From Agrobacterium tumefaciens (GTDB lineage Bacteria > Pseudomonadota > Alphaproteobacteria > Rhizobiales > Rhizobiaceae), in NCBI RefSeq assembly GCF_005221325.1, contig NZ_CP039888.1, forward strand, positions 1 through 64,000: 64,000 nucleotides of DNA, in the 5' to 3' direction. This document shows positions 10,047 through 19,189 of this stretch, piece by piece. Every line of letters starts with the position of its first letter. Position 1 is the first letter of the stretch. The position numbers and the translations under genes were made by a program. The notes beneath the pieces were generated by a model that searched no databases, was not told the DNA's origin, and saw nothing but the letters and a program-made list of their open reading frames with translations.

Positions 10047-10637
10047 CTACTGTTTTTTCTGGGATTTCGGATCAAGCATGATCCGAACCGGGCCGCCGCA
10101 GCTTTCGAGCTTTGCCTGCCCCGTGTTCATGAGAACGGTGAGCTTGCAGCCAGTAAAGACATTGGTGCCTTCGGACAGGACCACCTGCTTGCCGGTCAGA
10201 ATGAACGTCTGCGCCGCCATGTCGAATTCGCCGTGATCGGCCGTGGCCTTCTGGGTCTCGGACGTCAGATAGACATTGTTATCGACGAAGATCTTTTCGA
10301 TATTGGCGTCGCCGCTGGTGAGCGAAGAGCCTTCGCCCTTGTAATTCACCGTCATCTTGCCGGCCTGAAGGGTGGTCGTGCCCTGCACAACCTTCACATT
10401 GCCGGTGAAATAGGCCTTGCGCTCCTGATCGCGAATCTCCAGCTGATCGCTTTCAATGGCGATCGGCTGGTCGCCGGAGAGCTTGACGCCCTGCATGTTG
10501 CTGGTGGTGTTCTGGGCGAAAGCCACAGTTGCAAGACACGAAAAAACAAGACCTGCGGCTGCGAGGCCTGCGGTTCTGCCAAGGGAAACGGGACGGGAAA
10601 TTTGCATCATCTGGACCGGGCTCTCACTTGCCTTCAT
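10047..10637 (-). CDS. lptA: LPS transport periplasmic protein LptA (OstA-like)
   Basis: LptA forms the periplasmic bridge carrying lipopolysaccharide to the outer membrane. The product (about 196 residues) has a signal peptide with hydrophobic core GLAAAGLVFSCLATVAFA and a predicted cut after AFA, then the OstA-like beta-jellyroll with repeated strands such as YFTGNVKVVQGTTTL and FILTGKQVVLSEGTNVFTG. The start is uncertain: ATG at 10637 (overlapping the lptC end by 14 bp), 10610 or 10607 all leave the signal peptide intact, and none has a strong ribosome site. Confidence 0.88.
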   Translation of the reverse strand: MKASESPVQMMQISRPVSLGRTAGLAAAGLVFSCLATVAFAQNTTSNMQGVKLSGDQPIAIESDQLEIRDQERKAYFTGNVKVVQGTTTLQAGKMTVNYKGEGSSLTSGDANIEKIFVDNNVYLTSETQKATADHGEFDMAAQTFILTGKQVVLSEGTNVFTGCKLTVLMNTGQAKLESCGGPVRIMLDPKSQKKQ

Positions 10638-11289
10638 TCTTGATATTGGATGCAGCGATACGTGCCCGTACCTGCCCCGAAAATGTAATTGTTTTGCCAT
10701 TATCTGCGATGTCTATCGATTGCGCAACAATGGAACCGTCGTTTGTTTTGATCGAAACCGGCTCTTTGCTGCTCATTTTTCCGGCCTTCAGATCGACATC
10801 CGCAGACTGGAACTTCGCTTGTATGCCATTGCTGAGATTGATGTCAAAAGGGGCGGTCATCTTCAGCGTGTTGGTGGCGCGGTCGAAAATGCCCTCCTGG
10901 GCGATAACCTGCGCGACGCTGTCATTGACAGGCACAGCGGCCAGCACCTTTTCGAGCGTCATGAGGTTGGGGTTCGTGATATCCTGCAACGCGCGGTCGG
11001 CGTTCATGGAATAGTCGATCCCCTTCTCGTTGCGGCCCGCAACGGCGGGTTTTTCCATCACGATCTTGCCGTCTTCTATCCGGGCGCTTTCCAGCGAGAC
11101 CTTTTCGGGCGCCCAGGTGCGGATGACCGAAACGGCAATAAAGGCGAGTGAAATGACGGCCGCACTAAGCGGCAAAATGATTTTCAGCCGCTTTACACGC
11201 GCGGAATGCCGCAGCGCGGTGTCATAGGCGCCGTTCTGGTTATTGGGCAGCGAAAATGCTGGCGCGGGTTCGCGGAGTCGTTCGAGCAT
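10624..11289 (-). CDS. lptC: LPS export protein LptC
   Basis: LptC is a bitopic inner-membrane protein that passes lipopolysaccharide from LptFG to LptA. The product (221 residues from the ATG at 11289) has one N-terminal membrane helix (IILPLSAAVISLAFIAVSVI, about 36-55) and a periplasmic jellyroll with LptC-like strands such as GIQAKFQSADVDLKAGKMSS. In-frame ATGs at 11322 and 11334 would add a short unconserved tail. It is first in the lpt operon and is divergent from sppA. Confidence 0.82.
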   Translation of the reverse strand: MLERLREPAPAFSLPNNQNGAYDTALRHSARVKRLKIILPLSAAVISLAFIAVSVIRTWAPEKVSLESARIEDGKIVMEKPAVAGRNEKGIDYSMNADRALQDITNPNLMTLEKVLAAVPVNDSVAQVIAQEGIFDRATNTLKMTAPFDINLSNGIQAKFQSADVDLKAGKMSSKEPVSIKTNDGSIVAQSIDIADNGKTITFSGQVRARIAASNIKNEGK

Positions 11290-11523
11290 AGGATTGGGTC
11301 CGGAATGCTTCCCCGGCGCCATTCTGGCGCACAATCGAAGCTTGTGTATCTATCTAAATGTGTTTGGCACGAGTGCTTTGTCCTGCCAATATGGTTTTTG
11401 TCTGGAGAGGTGCAAGGGAAATGCGAATTTTATCGTAATTCTGGTTTCCTTATTGTTTCCTTGCGGCTTCGCGTTAGAAGAACCATATGGCCTGAAGCGC
11501 AAAAGCCGATGACAGAGGTTTCT

Positions 11524-12477
11524 ATGGATAATAAGGCGATAGCTGACCGCAGGCGTTTGCGCCGCAAGCTGACTTTCTGGCGGATTGCTGCCGTTCTCCT
11601 TCTCGTCGCCGGCGCCTTCGGTCTTTACCGGTTTTTCTGGGAAGGCCCGCAGCAAAGCGCGAGACCCCACATCGCCCGTGTCGAGGTCTCCGGCCTGATC
11701 ACCGACAATACCGAACTTCTGGAGCGTCTCGACAAGATCGCCAAGAGCGACAATGTCAAAGGGCTGATCGTGTCGATTTCCTCGCCCGGTGGCACCACCT
11801 ATGGCGGGGAGCGCATCTTCAAGGCTATCAGAGGCGTCGCGGAAAAGAAGCCGGTTGTCTCGGATGTACGCACGCTTGCCGCTTCCGCAGGTTATATGAT
11901 CGCATCGGCCGGCGACGTCATCGTTGCCGGCGAAACCTCGATCACCGGCTCGATCGGCGTTATCTTCCAATATCCCCAGATCGGCCAGCTGATGGACAAG
12001 CTCGGCGTTTCGCTGCAGGAAATCAAGTCGTCACCGATGAAGGCGGAGCCTTCTCCGTTCCACGAGGCGCCTGAAGAGGCAAAGACGATGATCCGTGCCA
12101 TGGTGATGGACAGCTACGGCTGGTTCGTCGATCTTGTCGCCGATCGCCGTAAATTGCCGCGCGAAGACGTGCTGAAACTGGCTGATGGGTCGATCTTCAC
12201 CGGCCGTCAGGCGCTTGCCAACAAGCTGGTCGACACGCTCGGCGGCGAAAAGGAAGTTCGCGCCTATTTTGAAACCCGTGGCGTGGCCAAGGATTTGCCG
12301 ATCGTCGAATGGCGCGCGCCGTCGTCCCGTTCGCCTTTTGCGCTTTTCAGTGTTGCGCAAATAGCGAAGTTTCTGGGATATGACGATTTAATTCCCTTCG
12401 CAGGCCCCAGCCAGCTCGGTGCGGACAAGTTGTTTCTTGACGGTCTTGTTTCCGTTTGGCAGGTTGAGCCGCGTTAA
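11524..12477 (+). CDS. sppA: Signal peptide peptidase SppA, short S49 type
   Basis: This membrane-anchored serine protease is predicted to degrade cleaved signal peptides. The 317-residue protein has an N-terminal membrane anchor ([19 protein letters not shown], about 16-34) and one S49 domain: [11 protein letters not shown], the nucleophile in [11 protein letters not shown] (Ser121) and the likely general base Lys173 in [11 protein letters not shown]. The length is that of the short Bacillus-type enzyme, not the duplicated 67-kDa E. coli form. The start at 11524 is set by an AGAGG site 6 bp upstream; an ATG at 11509 is possible. It is followed 26 bp later by ihfB. Confidence 0.92.
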   Translation: MDNKAIADRRRLRRKLTFWRIAAVLLLVAGAFGLYRFFWEGPQQSARPHIARVEVSGLITDNTELLERLDKIAKSDNVKGLIVSISSPGGTTYGGERIFKAIRGVAEKKPVVSDVRTLAASAGYMIASAGDVIVAGETSITGSIGVIFQYPQIGQLMDKLGVSLQEIKSSPMKAEPSPFHEAPEEAKTMIRAMVMDSYGWFVDLVADRRKLPREDVLKLADGSIFTGRQALANKLVDTLGGEKEVRAYFETRGVAKDLPIVEWRAPSSRSPFALFSVAQIAKFLGYDDLIPFAGPSQLGADKLFLDGLVSVWQVEPR

Positions 12478-12503
12478 AAATCCAATTCTTTCAGGGGGCA
12501 ACC

Positions 12504-12806
12504 GTGATCAAGTCTGAACTGGTGCAGATCGTTGCTGCGCGTAACCCGCACCTTTATCACCGCGACGTGGAAAACATCGTCAATGCGGTGCTGGATGAAA
12601 TCACCGATGCCCTGGCGGCGGGAAATCGCGTCGAGCTTCGCGGTTTCGGCGCATTTTCGGTGAAGAACCGTCCATCCCGCTCGGGCCGGAACCCGCGTAC
12701 GGGTGAGTCGGTTTTCGTCGAGGAAAAATGGGTGCCTTTCTTCAAGACGGGGAAGGAACTGCGCGAGCGCCTGAACCCGGGTATGGGCGACGAAGAGGAC
12801 GATTGA
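12504..12806 (+). CDS. ihfB: Integration host factor subunit beta
   Basis: IHF-beta pairs with IHF-alpha to bend DNA sharply, which matters among other things at sigma-54 promoters. The 100-residue protein is a complete HU/IHF fold: the N-terminal helices, the conserved [17 protein letters not shown] block, the DNA-intercalating arm RNPRTGESV with its key proline, and a short acidic tail. A GGGGG-type ribosome site lies about 7 bp before the ATG. It lies downstream of sppA, as in many proteobacteria. Confidence 0.95.
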   Translation: MIKSELVQIVAARNPHLYHRDVENIVNAVLDEITDALAAGNRVELRGFGAFSVKNRPSRSGRNPRTGESVFVEEKWVPFFKTGKELRERLNPGMGDEEDD

Positions 12807-12874
12807 TCGTTCTTGACGCCCGGCGACTGTGAAAAGGAGCCGGCGGAACGCCCGCAGCGATGGAGTATTGTCGG

Positions 12875-13216
12875 ATGTCGAAAAAAATCATCAACCTCAT
12901 CATCCTGCTTCCGCTGGCGATCATCCTCGTCATTCTGTGCGTGGCCAACCGTCAGTCCGTGACGCTGGCGCTCAATCCATTCCGGCCGGACGATGGCGTT
13001 CTGGCCTTCACCGCGCCGTTTTTCGTTTTCCTGTTTCTGGCAGTCATTTTTGGCGTTCTCATGGGCTCGGCAGCCACATGGTTCGCCCAGGGCAAACACC
13101 GCAAACGTGCCCGTATCGAAGCGAAAGAGGCCGTTCGCTGGCACGATGAGGCGAACCGCCACAAGGCCACCGCCACCGGGCAGCTGCCGCATGCGGGACA
13201 ACTCCCGGCAAAGTGA
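12875..13216 (+). CDS. LapA-domain (DUF1049) inner-membrane protein
   Basis: The 113-residue protein has two membrane helices (about 5-24 and 47-68) and a basic cytoplasmic tail of about 40 residues. The layout and the central VANRQSVTLALNPF motif match the lipopolysaccharide assembly protein A domain family, whose E. coli member LapA works with LapB in controlling LpxC. No lapB is adjacent here. The ATG at 12875 is chosen because GGAG lies 9 bp upstream; an ATG at 12860 would add five residues. Its function in this organism is inferred only. Confidence 0.75.
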   Translation: MSKKIINLIILLPLAIILVILCVANRQSVTLALNPFRPDDGVLAFTAPFFVFLFLAVIFGVLMGSAATWFAQGKHRKRARIEAKEAVRWHDEANRHKATATGQLPHAGQLPAK

Positions 13217-13308
13217 TGGTGCCGACAGTCGTTCCAGCTCTAGGCGAGCGGCGCGTGGAATGCTATTTGCTGGCGCAATAACACGCGGGCAGAAGCGGAA
13301 AGATTCCA

Positions 13309-14445
13309 TTGAAGAAAAAAGACAGCCGGCCGGGCAATCGCGCACGCGCCGGGAGCGAGAAAAAACAGGTCCATGCCGCAAAGCCGGCGCGCCGGCCGGA
13401 TTCAGCGCCGAAAAAGCGCGAGCCCGATGCGGTGCGTGGCGTGCCGAAAACCACCACGCCGAAGGAAAAGGTCGCCGCAGCACCCATCCTTGAGCAGGTA
13501 CCCGTGCGACCGCTCAAGCAGCGCACCGGCGAGCGTCCAGCAGAACAGGTTCCGGTCATTCTGGAATCGAGCGGCGCGGGCGATTTTCACCTGATCGACA
13601 GCGGCAACGGCCTGAAGCTTGAACAATATGGCGATTACCGCGTCGTTCGTCCCGAGGCGCAGGCGCTCTGGCAGCCGTCGGTTCCCGACCGCGTATGGCA
13701 GAATGCCGACGCCATTTTTACAGGCGATACGGATGAGGACGGCATGGGCCGCTGGCGTTTTCCGAAGGAAGCGCTTGGTGAAACCTGGCCTCTCTCCCTG
13801 CTCGGGGTTGAATTTCTCGGTCGTTTCACTGCGTTCCGGCATGTCGGCGTCTTTCCGGAGCAGATCGTCCATTGGGAATGGTTGAAAAATGCCGTGGAGA
13901 CCGCCGACCGGCCGCTGAAAGTGCTGAACCTCTTCGGTTATACCGGCGTCGCCTCGCTGGTCGCGGCAGCTGCGGGCGCTGAAGTCACCCATGTCGACGC
14001 CTCCAAGAAGGCGATCGGCTGGGCAAAGGAAAACCAGACACTCGCTGGGCTCGAGCAGGCACCGATCCGCTGGATTTGCGAAGACGCCATGAAGTTCATC
14101 CAGCGGGAAGAACGCCGTGGCAGCACCTACGATATCATTCTCACCGACCCGCCGAAATTCGGCCGCGGCACCCATGGTGAAATCTGGCAATTGTTCGACC
14201 ATCTGCCGTTGATGCTGGATATCTGCCGGGAAATTCTGTCGCCCAAGGCGCTCGGTCTGGTGCTGACGGCTTATTCCATCCGGGCCAGCTTCTATTCGAT
14301 GCATGAGCTGATGCGTGAGACCATGCGTGGCGCCGGCGGTGTCGTCGCATCCGGCGAACTGGTCATTCGCGAGGCCGGGCTTGACGGCAAGACGCCGGGC
14401 CGCGTGCTTTCCACATCGCTGTTCAGCCGCTGGGAGCCGAAATGA
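13309..14445 (+). CDS. Class I SAM-dependent methyltransferase, probably rRNA (RlmI-like)
   Basis: The 378-residue protein has a basic, Pro/Lys-rich disordered N-terminus (about 1-75), then a C-terminal Rossmann methyltransferase core: LNLFGYTGVASLVAAAAGAEVTHVDASKKAI (SAM-binding motif I and acidic loop, written here as a family block), the WICEDAMKF strand and the catalytic-type ILTDPPKFGRG motif. DPPK resembles the RlmI/RlmK rRNA cytosine methyltransferases, but no PUA domain is seen. An in-frame stop at 13279 and the absence of an early ATG point to a TTG start at 13309, with a GGAAAG site upstream. It overlaps the next methyltransferase gene by 4 bp. Confidence 0.8.
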   Translation: MKKKDSRPGNRARAGSEKKQVHAAKPARRPDSAPKKREPDAVRGVPKTTTPKEKVAAAPILEQVPVRPLKQRTGERPAEQVPVILESSGAGDFHLIDSGNGLKLEQYGDYRVVRPEAQALWQPSVPDRVWQNADAIFTGDTDEDGMGRWRFPKEALGETWPLSLLGVEFLGRFTAFRHVGVFPEQIVHWEWLKNAVETADRPLKVLNLFGYTGVASLVAAAAGAEVTHVDASKKAIGWAKENQTLAGLEQAPIRWICEDAMKFIQREERRGSTYDIILTDPPKFGRGTHGEIWQLFDHLPLMLDICREILSPKALGLVLTAYSIRASFYSMHELMRETMRGAGGVVASGELVIREAGLDGKTPGRVLSTSLFSRWEPK

Positions 14446-15302
14446 TAAAGGACATGCGCGAAAACACCACGCGCCGGGTTGGCCAGGTCAAGGAAGTGAC
14501 GAGCCTTGCCAATCCCATCATCAAGGACATCAAGGCGCTCACCCAGAAAAAGGGCAGGGAAGAGACCGGCACCTTCATGGCCGAAGGCCTGAAGCTGGTC
14601 ATCGATGCGCTCGAACTCGGCTGGACGATCAAGACGCTGGTTTACGCCAAGGCCGCCAAGGGCAAGCCGCTGGTGGAGCAGGCGGCGGTGAAAACCGTTG
14701 CATCGGGCGGTCTGGTGCTCGAAGTCAGCGAAAAGGTCATTGCCTCGATCACCCGCCGCGATAATCCGCAGATGGTCGTCGGCATTTTCGAACAGAAATG
14801 GAAGCCGCTGAAGGACATCCGGCCGGAAAAGGGCGAGACCTATATCGCGCTCGACCGCGTGCGCGATCCCGGTAATCTCGGCACCATCATCCGCACGGCG
14901 GATGCGGCAGGCGCTTCGGGTGTCATTCTGGTCGGCGATTGCACAGATCCCTTCTCGCTGGAAACGGTGCGTGCCACCATGGGCTCGGTCTTTGCCACGC
15001 CCGTCGCCCGTGCCTCGGTCGAGGAATTCCTCTCCTGGAAAAAATCGGCTCATGTCAGCGTCGTCGCCACGCATCTTGCCGGTTCCGTGGATTATCGGAA
15101 GATCGAGTACGCCGGCAAACCGGTCGTGATTTTGATGGGCAACGAGCAATCCGGCCTGCCGCCGGAACTGGCCGGCAAAGCGGACCAGCTGGCGCGCATT
15201 CCCCAGCAGGGCCGTGCCGATAGTCTCAACCTCGCCATTGCAACCGCCGTCATGCTGTTCGAAGCACGGCGACATCTCCTCGAACTCGCACCGGTGACGT
15301 AA
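14442..15302 (+). CDS. TrmH/SpoU-family RNA 2'-O-methyltransferase
   Basis: The 286-residue protein belongs to the SPOUT knot methyltransferases that modify rRNA or tRNA ribose. The three family motifs are present: motif 1 in [20 protein letters not shown], motif 2 in [14 protein letters not shown] and motif 3 in [16 protein letters not shown]. An N-terminal substrate-binding domain (about 15-115) precedes them, as in RlmB/TsnR. It overlaps the upstream methyltransferase (ATGA) and the lspA start (TAATG), so the three genes form a tightly coupled operon. The exact RNA target cannot be told from sequence. Confidence 0.9.
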   Translation: MIKDMRENTTRRVGQVKEVTSLANPIIKDIKALTQKKGREETGTFMAEGLKLVIDALELGWTIKTLVYAKAAKGKPLVEQAAVKTVASGGLVLEVSEKVIASITRRDNPQMVVGIFEQKWKPLKDIRPEKGETYIALDRVRDPGNLGTIIRTADAAGASGVILVGDCTDPFSLETVRATMGSVFATPVARASVEEFLSWKKSAHVSVVATHLAGSVDYRKIEYAGKPVVILMGNEQSGLPPELAGKADQLARIPQQGRADSLNLAIATAVMLFEARRHLLELAPVT

Positions 15303-15790
15303 TGGCCAAAGCGGCATTGTTTTCGAAATTCGGCCCGGCTTTTGCGCTGATCATTGCCGCACTGGTGTTGGATCAGATCGTCAAGCAGCTGGTAGAGGCC
15401 TATCTGCCGCTGCAGGAGATGGTTCCGGTAGTGCCGTTTCTGGCGCTTTACCGCACCTACAATCTCGGTGTCGCCTTTTCGATGCTGGAAGACATGCACG
15501 GTTGGTTCATCGTCAGCATGCGGCTCGTCATCGTGGTCTTCGTTCTTTGGCTCTGGCGCAAGACGGCCGCCGACCGTACCTTCGCCCATCTCGGGTTTGC
15601 CTTCATCATCGCGGGAGCGGCCGGTAATCTTCTCGACCGCTTTTTTTACGGTCACGTCATCGACTATATCCTGTTCCACACGCAGACATGGTCATTTGCG
15701 GTGTTCAATCTGGCTGACAGTTTCATAACCATCGGCGCAGCCTGCGTCATTCTCGATGAGTTTCTGCACGCCCGGGCGGCCAAAAAGTAA
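15302..15790 (+). CDS. lspA: Lipoprotein signal peptidase (signal peptidase II)
   Basis: LspA cuts the signal peptide of diacylglyceryl-modified prolipoproteins. The 162-residue protein has four membrane helices and the two catalytic aspartates in GAAGNLLDR (about Asp109) and VFNLADSFI (about Asp139), plus the conserved [10 protein letters not shown] block. Its ATG overlaps the preceding stop by one base. The later lipoprotein-maturation enzyme Lnt is encoded at 36507. Confidence 0.96.
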   Translation: MAKAALFSKFGPAFALIIAALVLDQIVKQLVEAYLPLQEMVPVVPFLALYRTYNLGVAFSMLEDMHGWFIVSMRLVIVVFVLWLWRKTAADRTFAHLGFAFIIAGAAGNLLDRFFYGHVIDYILFHTQTWSFAVFNLADSFITIGAACVILDEFLHARAAKK

Positions 15791-15820
15791 AATTTTAGCG
15801 TTTCAGCCAAACATATCAAA

Positions 15821-15840
15821 ACCGCTGCCGTGGTAGCGGT
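15821..15840. other. Hairpin overlapping the leader of the hybrid kinase gene
   Basis: A 6-bp inverted repeat, ACCGCT (15821-15826) and AGCGGT (15835-15840), lies 5 bp before the ATG at 15846, between lspA and the kinase gene. The kinase has no clear ribosome site except AGCGG inside this stem. There is no T-tract on the plus strand. Confidence 0.4.
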
Positions 15841-15845
15841 TGTGT

Positions 15846-18083
15846 ATGAGCGAACTGGCACGACTTCGGCAAAAGGTTTCAGATGGTCTCGGCCCGGCCG
15901 CCCCAGCGGCGGATATTGCCGATAAGACAGTGCGCCTTGCGAACGAGGAACATGCCAGCGATGTGAGGGCGGTTGCGCTTTATGTCGCCGCTTCACTATC
16001 GGTGGGGGGCTTCACTGCTGCGCTGATCGCACTTGCGGTGCCCTATGCGGTCACCGCCGCGCTCGCCTGTTTTTTTGGCGTGGTGCTCGTCGGCGTCCTG
16101 TCTTATGCGCTCTTCGGCAAATCTTTCCTGCTTCCGGGCGCGCTGCCCGCGGATTATTCGGATGTCCGGCTGCGGCAAACGCAAAACCGCTCGCTGATTG
16201 CCGAAATGCAGGAGTCCATGGGCGATATCGTCGTGATCCGCAACATGAACCGGCGTATCGTTGAGGCGAACCGCGTCTTTCGTGAAATGACCGGCTGCAC
16301 GGCGCCTGAAGGGTTGAGCTGCGAGGAGATCGGCATTGCTTTTCGGCCGGGAGACAAGGTCCATGCCTATGACGTGGAGATTGCGACCCCGTTTGGTCAG
16401 CGCATCTTCTCCTGGCACGATGTGGTAACCCGCGATCTCGCAAGCAGCCGTCTCATGATCAGCAGCATCGCGAGGGACGTGACCGAAGAGCGGCTTGCGC
16501 TGGCCGAACGGGAAGATGCCCGCCTGCGCGCCGAAAAGGCCGATGCCGAAAAGGCGCGGCTGCTTGCCACGGTCAGCCATGAAATTCGCCTGCCGCTTTC
16601 CGGCATGCTCGGCATGAACCACCTTCTGTCGCAGACGAAGCTTAACCAGGAACAGCGCAATTATCTCGACGGCATGAAACAGTCCGGCCAGTCGCTGGTG
16701 CAACTGGTTGAGGATCTCCTGGATTATTCGACCATGGAGGCCGGTCGCTTCAGGCTCAATCCGCGTGCGGAAAACCTGCGGAGGCTGATCGAGAGTATCG
16801 TCGAAATGCTGGCCCATCGCGCCCATGAAAAGGGCATCGAGATCGCCTCCTTCGTCACGCCTGACGTGCCCGATTATCTTGATTTCGATCCGGCAAGGCT
16901 GCGCCAGGTCCTGTTCAATCTCATCGGCAATGCCGTGAAATTCACGCAGGTGGGCGGGGTCGTCATCCGGGCGCGCATGGCTGATGGCGAATTGCAGATC
17001 ACCGTCGAAGATACCGGCCCCGGCATGAGTGCGGCGGAGCAGGCGCGTATCTTCGGGGAATTCGAGCAGGCCGGCCCGCTGTCGCAACGAAGCGCCGGCA
17101 CGGGTCTTGGTCTTGCGATCTCTGCCCGCATCGTGCGGGAATTCGGCGGCAACCTCACGGTTTCGAGCCGCAGGGGTGAGGGCAGCACCTTCAAGCTGGT
17201 GTTCCGCCCGGACACGGCCCCCTCCGAGATGCCGGAACCCGGCCGGAGCCATTGCCTGCAGCACACAAATGTCCTGCTGATTGCGCCGGAGGGTGTGGCG
17301 GCGGCGGTGACGGTGGAGGCCATTGAGGCTTTCGGCGGCAAGTGTCTTCTCATCCATCAGCCGGAGGATTTGGACAGGCTGCGGAATGGACCTGTCAGCC
17401 GGATCGCCGATCTCACCGACATCATCGTCGATCTGCGTATTTCGGCACTGTTCAGGGATGCCCTGCGGGATTGGCCACAGCAGACGATCCGCCGCACGTT
17501 GCTCGTCAGTCCCGAAGAGCGGGCTTCGACCACCCACGCATCCTTCGACGCCTGGCTGATCCGGCCCCTGCGCGAAAAATCCCTGATCGATGTGCTGTGT
17601 GGCCGCCTGCGCGGTATAGAGCGGCGCGACGCGATCAACGATAACCACCCGGATGTGGGATTTTCGTCAAGGGTGGTGGAAGGGGTGAGTGGCATCGAGA
17701 TACTCGTGGCCGAAGACGATGCGGTCAATGCGCGCATCATCCGCGCTGTCCTGGAAAAAAGCGGCTATATCGTCCGCGCCGTCGACAATTTTCAGGCCCT
17801 GCAGCAATCGGTGGCGTCGGATGCGCCTCACCTGCCGAATCTCATCATCTCCGATCTCAATATGCCGGGCGGTCAGGGGCTCGATGTGTTACCGGACCTC
17901 CTTGGCAAGCTGAAAGAGGAAAGAAATATTCCCGTCATCATCCTCAGCGGCGATACCGGTGCCGAAACCGCCGAGATATTGCTTAAGGCTGGTGCAGGCG
18001 CTGTTTTGGCCAAGCCTGCCGACCCACGCAGGCTGGTTGAGGAAATTCGCCGCCTGCTGGAGGCGAAACGGCTGTTGTCATGA
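15846..18083 (+). CDS. Hybrid sensor histidine kinase/response regulator
   Basis: The 745-residue protein has two adjacent N-terminal membrane helices (about 41-61 and 64-88), a PAS-like sensor region (about 110-215), a coiled linker, a HisKA domain with phosphorylatable His245 in SHEIRLPLSGMLGM, an HATPase domain (N-box LFNLIGNAVKFT, G1 DTGPGMS, G2 GTGLGLA), a degenerate receiver-like middle region (about 465-590), and a C-terminal receiver with Asp670 in IISDLNMPGG. Leu replaces the usual Thr after HEIR. No cognate DNA-binding regulator is adjacent, so output may pass through a separate phosphotransfer protein. The signal is unknown. The 77-residue spacing of its promoter from lspA could not be resolved. 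Confidence 0.88.
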   Translation: MSELARLRQKVSDGLGPAAPAADIADKTVRLANEEHASDVRAVALYVAASLSVGGFTAALIALAVPYAVTAALACFFGVVLVGVLSYALFGKSFLLPGALPADYSDVRLRQTQNRSLIAEMQESMGDIVVIRNMNRRIVEANRVFREMTGCTAPEGLSCEEIGIAFRPGDKVHAYDVEIATPFGQRIFSWHDVVTRDLASSRLMISSIARDVTEERLALAEREDARLRAEKADAEKARLLATVSHEIRLPLSGMLGMNHLLSQTKLNQEQRNYLDGMKQSGQSLVQLVEDLLDYSTMEAGRFRLNPRAENLRRLIESIVEMLAHRAHEKGIEIASFVTPDVPDYLDFDPARLRQVLFNLIGNAVKFTQVGGVVIRARMADGELQITVEDTGPGMSAAEQARIFGEFEQAGPLSQRSAGTGLGLAISARIVREFGGNLTVSSRRGEGSTFKLVFRPDTAPSEMPEPGRSHCLQHTNVLLIAPEGVAAAVTVEAIEAFGGKCLLIHQPEDLDRLRNGPVSRIADLTDIIVDLRISALFRDALRDWPQQTIRRTLLVSPEERASTTHASFDAWLIRPLREKSLIDVLCGRLRGIERRDAINDNHPDVGFSSRVVEGVSGIEILVAEDDAVNARIIRAVLEKSGYIVRAVDNFQALQQSVASDAPHLPNLIISDLNMPGGQGLDVLPDLLGKLKEERNIPVIILSGDTGAETAEILLKAGAGAVLAKPADPRRLVEEIRRLLEAKRLLS

Positions 18084-18180
18084 TAAATTGACAGACTCGC
18101 GCTGGTGGCATTTTGTCACTATTCTGTCGTTAAATAGTGATTTATGACAGGAAAATTGTTTGGTGGCGGAGCGATTCCCC

Positions 18181-19062
18181 ATGGTTGCCGAAATCTTCAA
18201 TCACGACATTTGTGAAAACAATGTTGTCATTACTCCTCGTCCTGAGACAGCACAGGACAATGAGGGTCTTTTCGGCCGTATCGGCACGCTGGAAACACGG
18301 CTTGCCAGAAATGAACGCGAAATCGATGCTGCGCAATCCGTGCGCTACCGGGTCTTTGTCGAGGAAATGAAGGCGCATCTTCCTGCCGAAGCGATGCGCC
18401 GCAAGCGCGACTTCGACGCCTGGGACAGCGTCTGCGATCATCTGCTCGTCCTCGACAAGTCGATCGAGGGCGACAGCGAGGACCAGATCGTCGGCACCTA
18501 TCGTCTGCTGCGTCAGGAAGTCGCGCTGGCCAATAACGGCTTCTATTCCGCCAGCGAGTTCGATATCGCCGGGCTCGTTGCGCGCCATCCGGGCAAGCGT
18601 TTTATGGAGCTTGGCCGCTCCTGCGTGCTGCCGGAATATCGCACCAAGCGTACCGTCGAGCTTCTGTGGCAGGGCAATTGGTCCTATGCCGTGAAACACC
18701 GCATGGACGCCATGATCGGCTGTGCTTCCTTCCCCGGCGTGCAGCCGGAAGCGCATGCGTTGGCTCTGTCTTTCCTGCACCATAATTGCCTTGCAAAGGG
18801 AGAGTGGGAAGCGGTCGCTTTGCCAGAACTCTATCATGAAATGGACCTCGTACCGGTCGAGGCGCTCAATGCCCGCAAGGCATTGAATGCCATGCCGCCG
18901 CTGATCAAGGGTTACATGCGTCTCGGCGCCATGTTTGGCTCCGGCGCGGTCGTGGATCATGCTTTCAACACCACCGACGTCCTGGTGGTCCTGCCGGTAT
19001 CGTCCATCGCCGGCCGCTATATCAGTTATTATGGCGGCGAGGCCGAACGCATCAACGGCTGA
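18181..19062 (+). CDS. olsB: L-ornithine N-alpha-acyltransferase OlsB
   Basis: OlsB transfers a 3-hydroxyacyl group from acyl-ACP to ornithine, making lyso-ornithine lipid, the first step to the phosphorus-free membrane ornithine lipids. The 293-residue protein belongs to the GNAT-like acyltransferase (hemolysin-type) family: AAQSVRYRVFVEEM near residue 55, DAWDSVCDHLLVLD, GTYRLLRQEVA and the FMELGRSCVLPEYRT core. The ATG at 18181 is preceded by GGAG at 10 bp; a TTG at 18160 is the alternative. I recall the Agrobacterium tumefaciens gene (atu0344) as its counterpart. The second-step enzyme gene olsA is at 31188. Confidence 0.9.
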   Translation: MVAEIFNHDICENNVVITPRPETAQDNEGLFGRIGTLETRLARNEREIDAAQSVRYRVFVEEMKAHLPAEAMRRKRDFDAWDSVCDHLLVLDKSIEGDSEDQIVGTYRLLRQEVALANNGFYSASEFDIAGLVARHPGKRFMELGRSCVLPEYRTKRTVELLWQGNWSYAVKHRMDAMIGCASFPGVQPEAHALALSFLHHNCLAKGEWEAVALPELYHEMDLVPVEALNARKALNAMPPLIKGYMRLGAMFGSGAVVDHAFNTTDVLVVLPVSSIAGRYISYYGGEAERING

Positions 19063-19189
19063 CCGGGTTTTGGCCGAGACCATCAGGATGTTCCTGTGGG
19101 CAGCGGTACCGCGTGTGTTGTGTTGGGGCAGGCAATGCCGCTAGTGTCGGCGCTCCTTTTTCGCAACACGATATGACATCGGCAGGCCA

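Noticed and set aside
15996..17648. 550-codon open frame antisense to the hybrid kinase
   Set aside because: Composition is His/Arg/Asp-rich, typical of the reverse frame of high-GC genes, and it has no recognisable domain.
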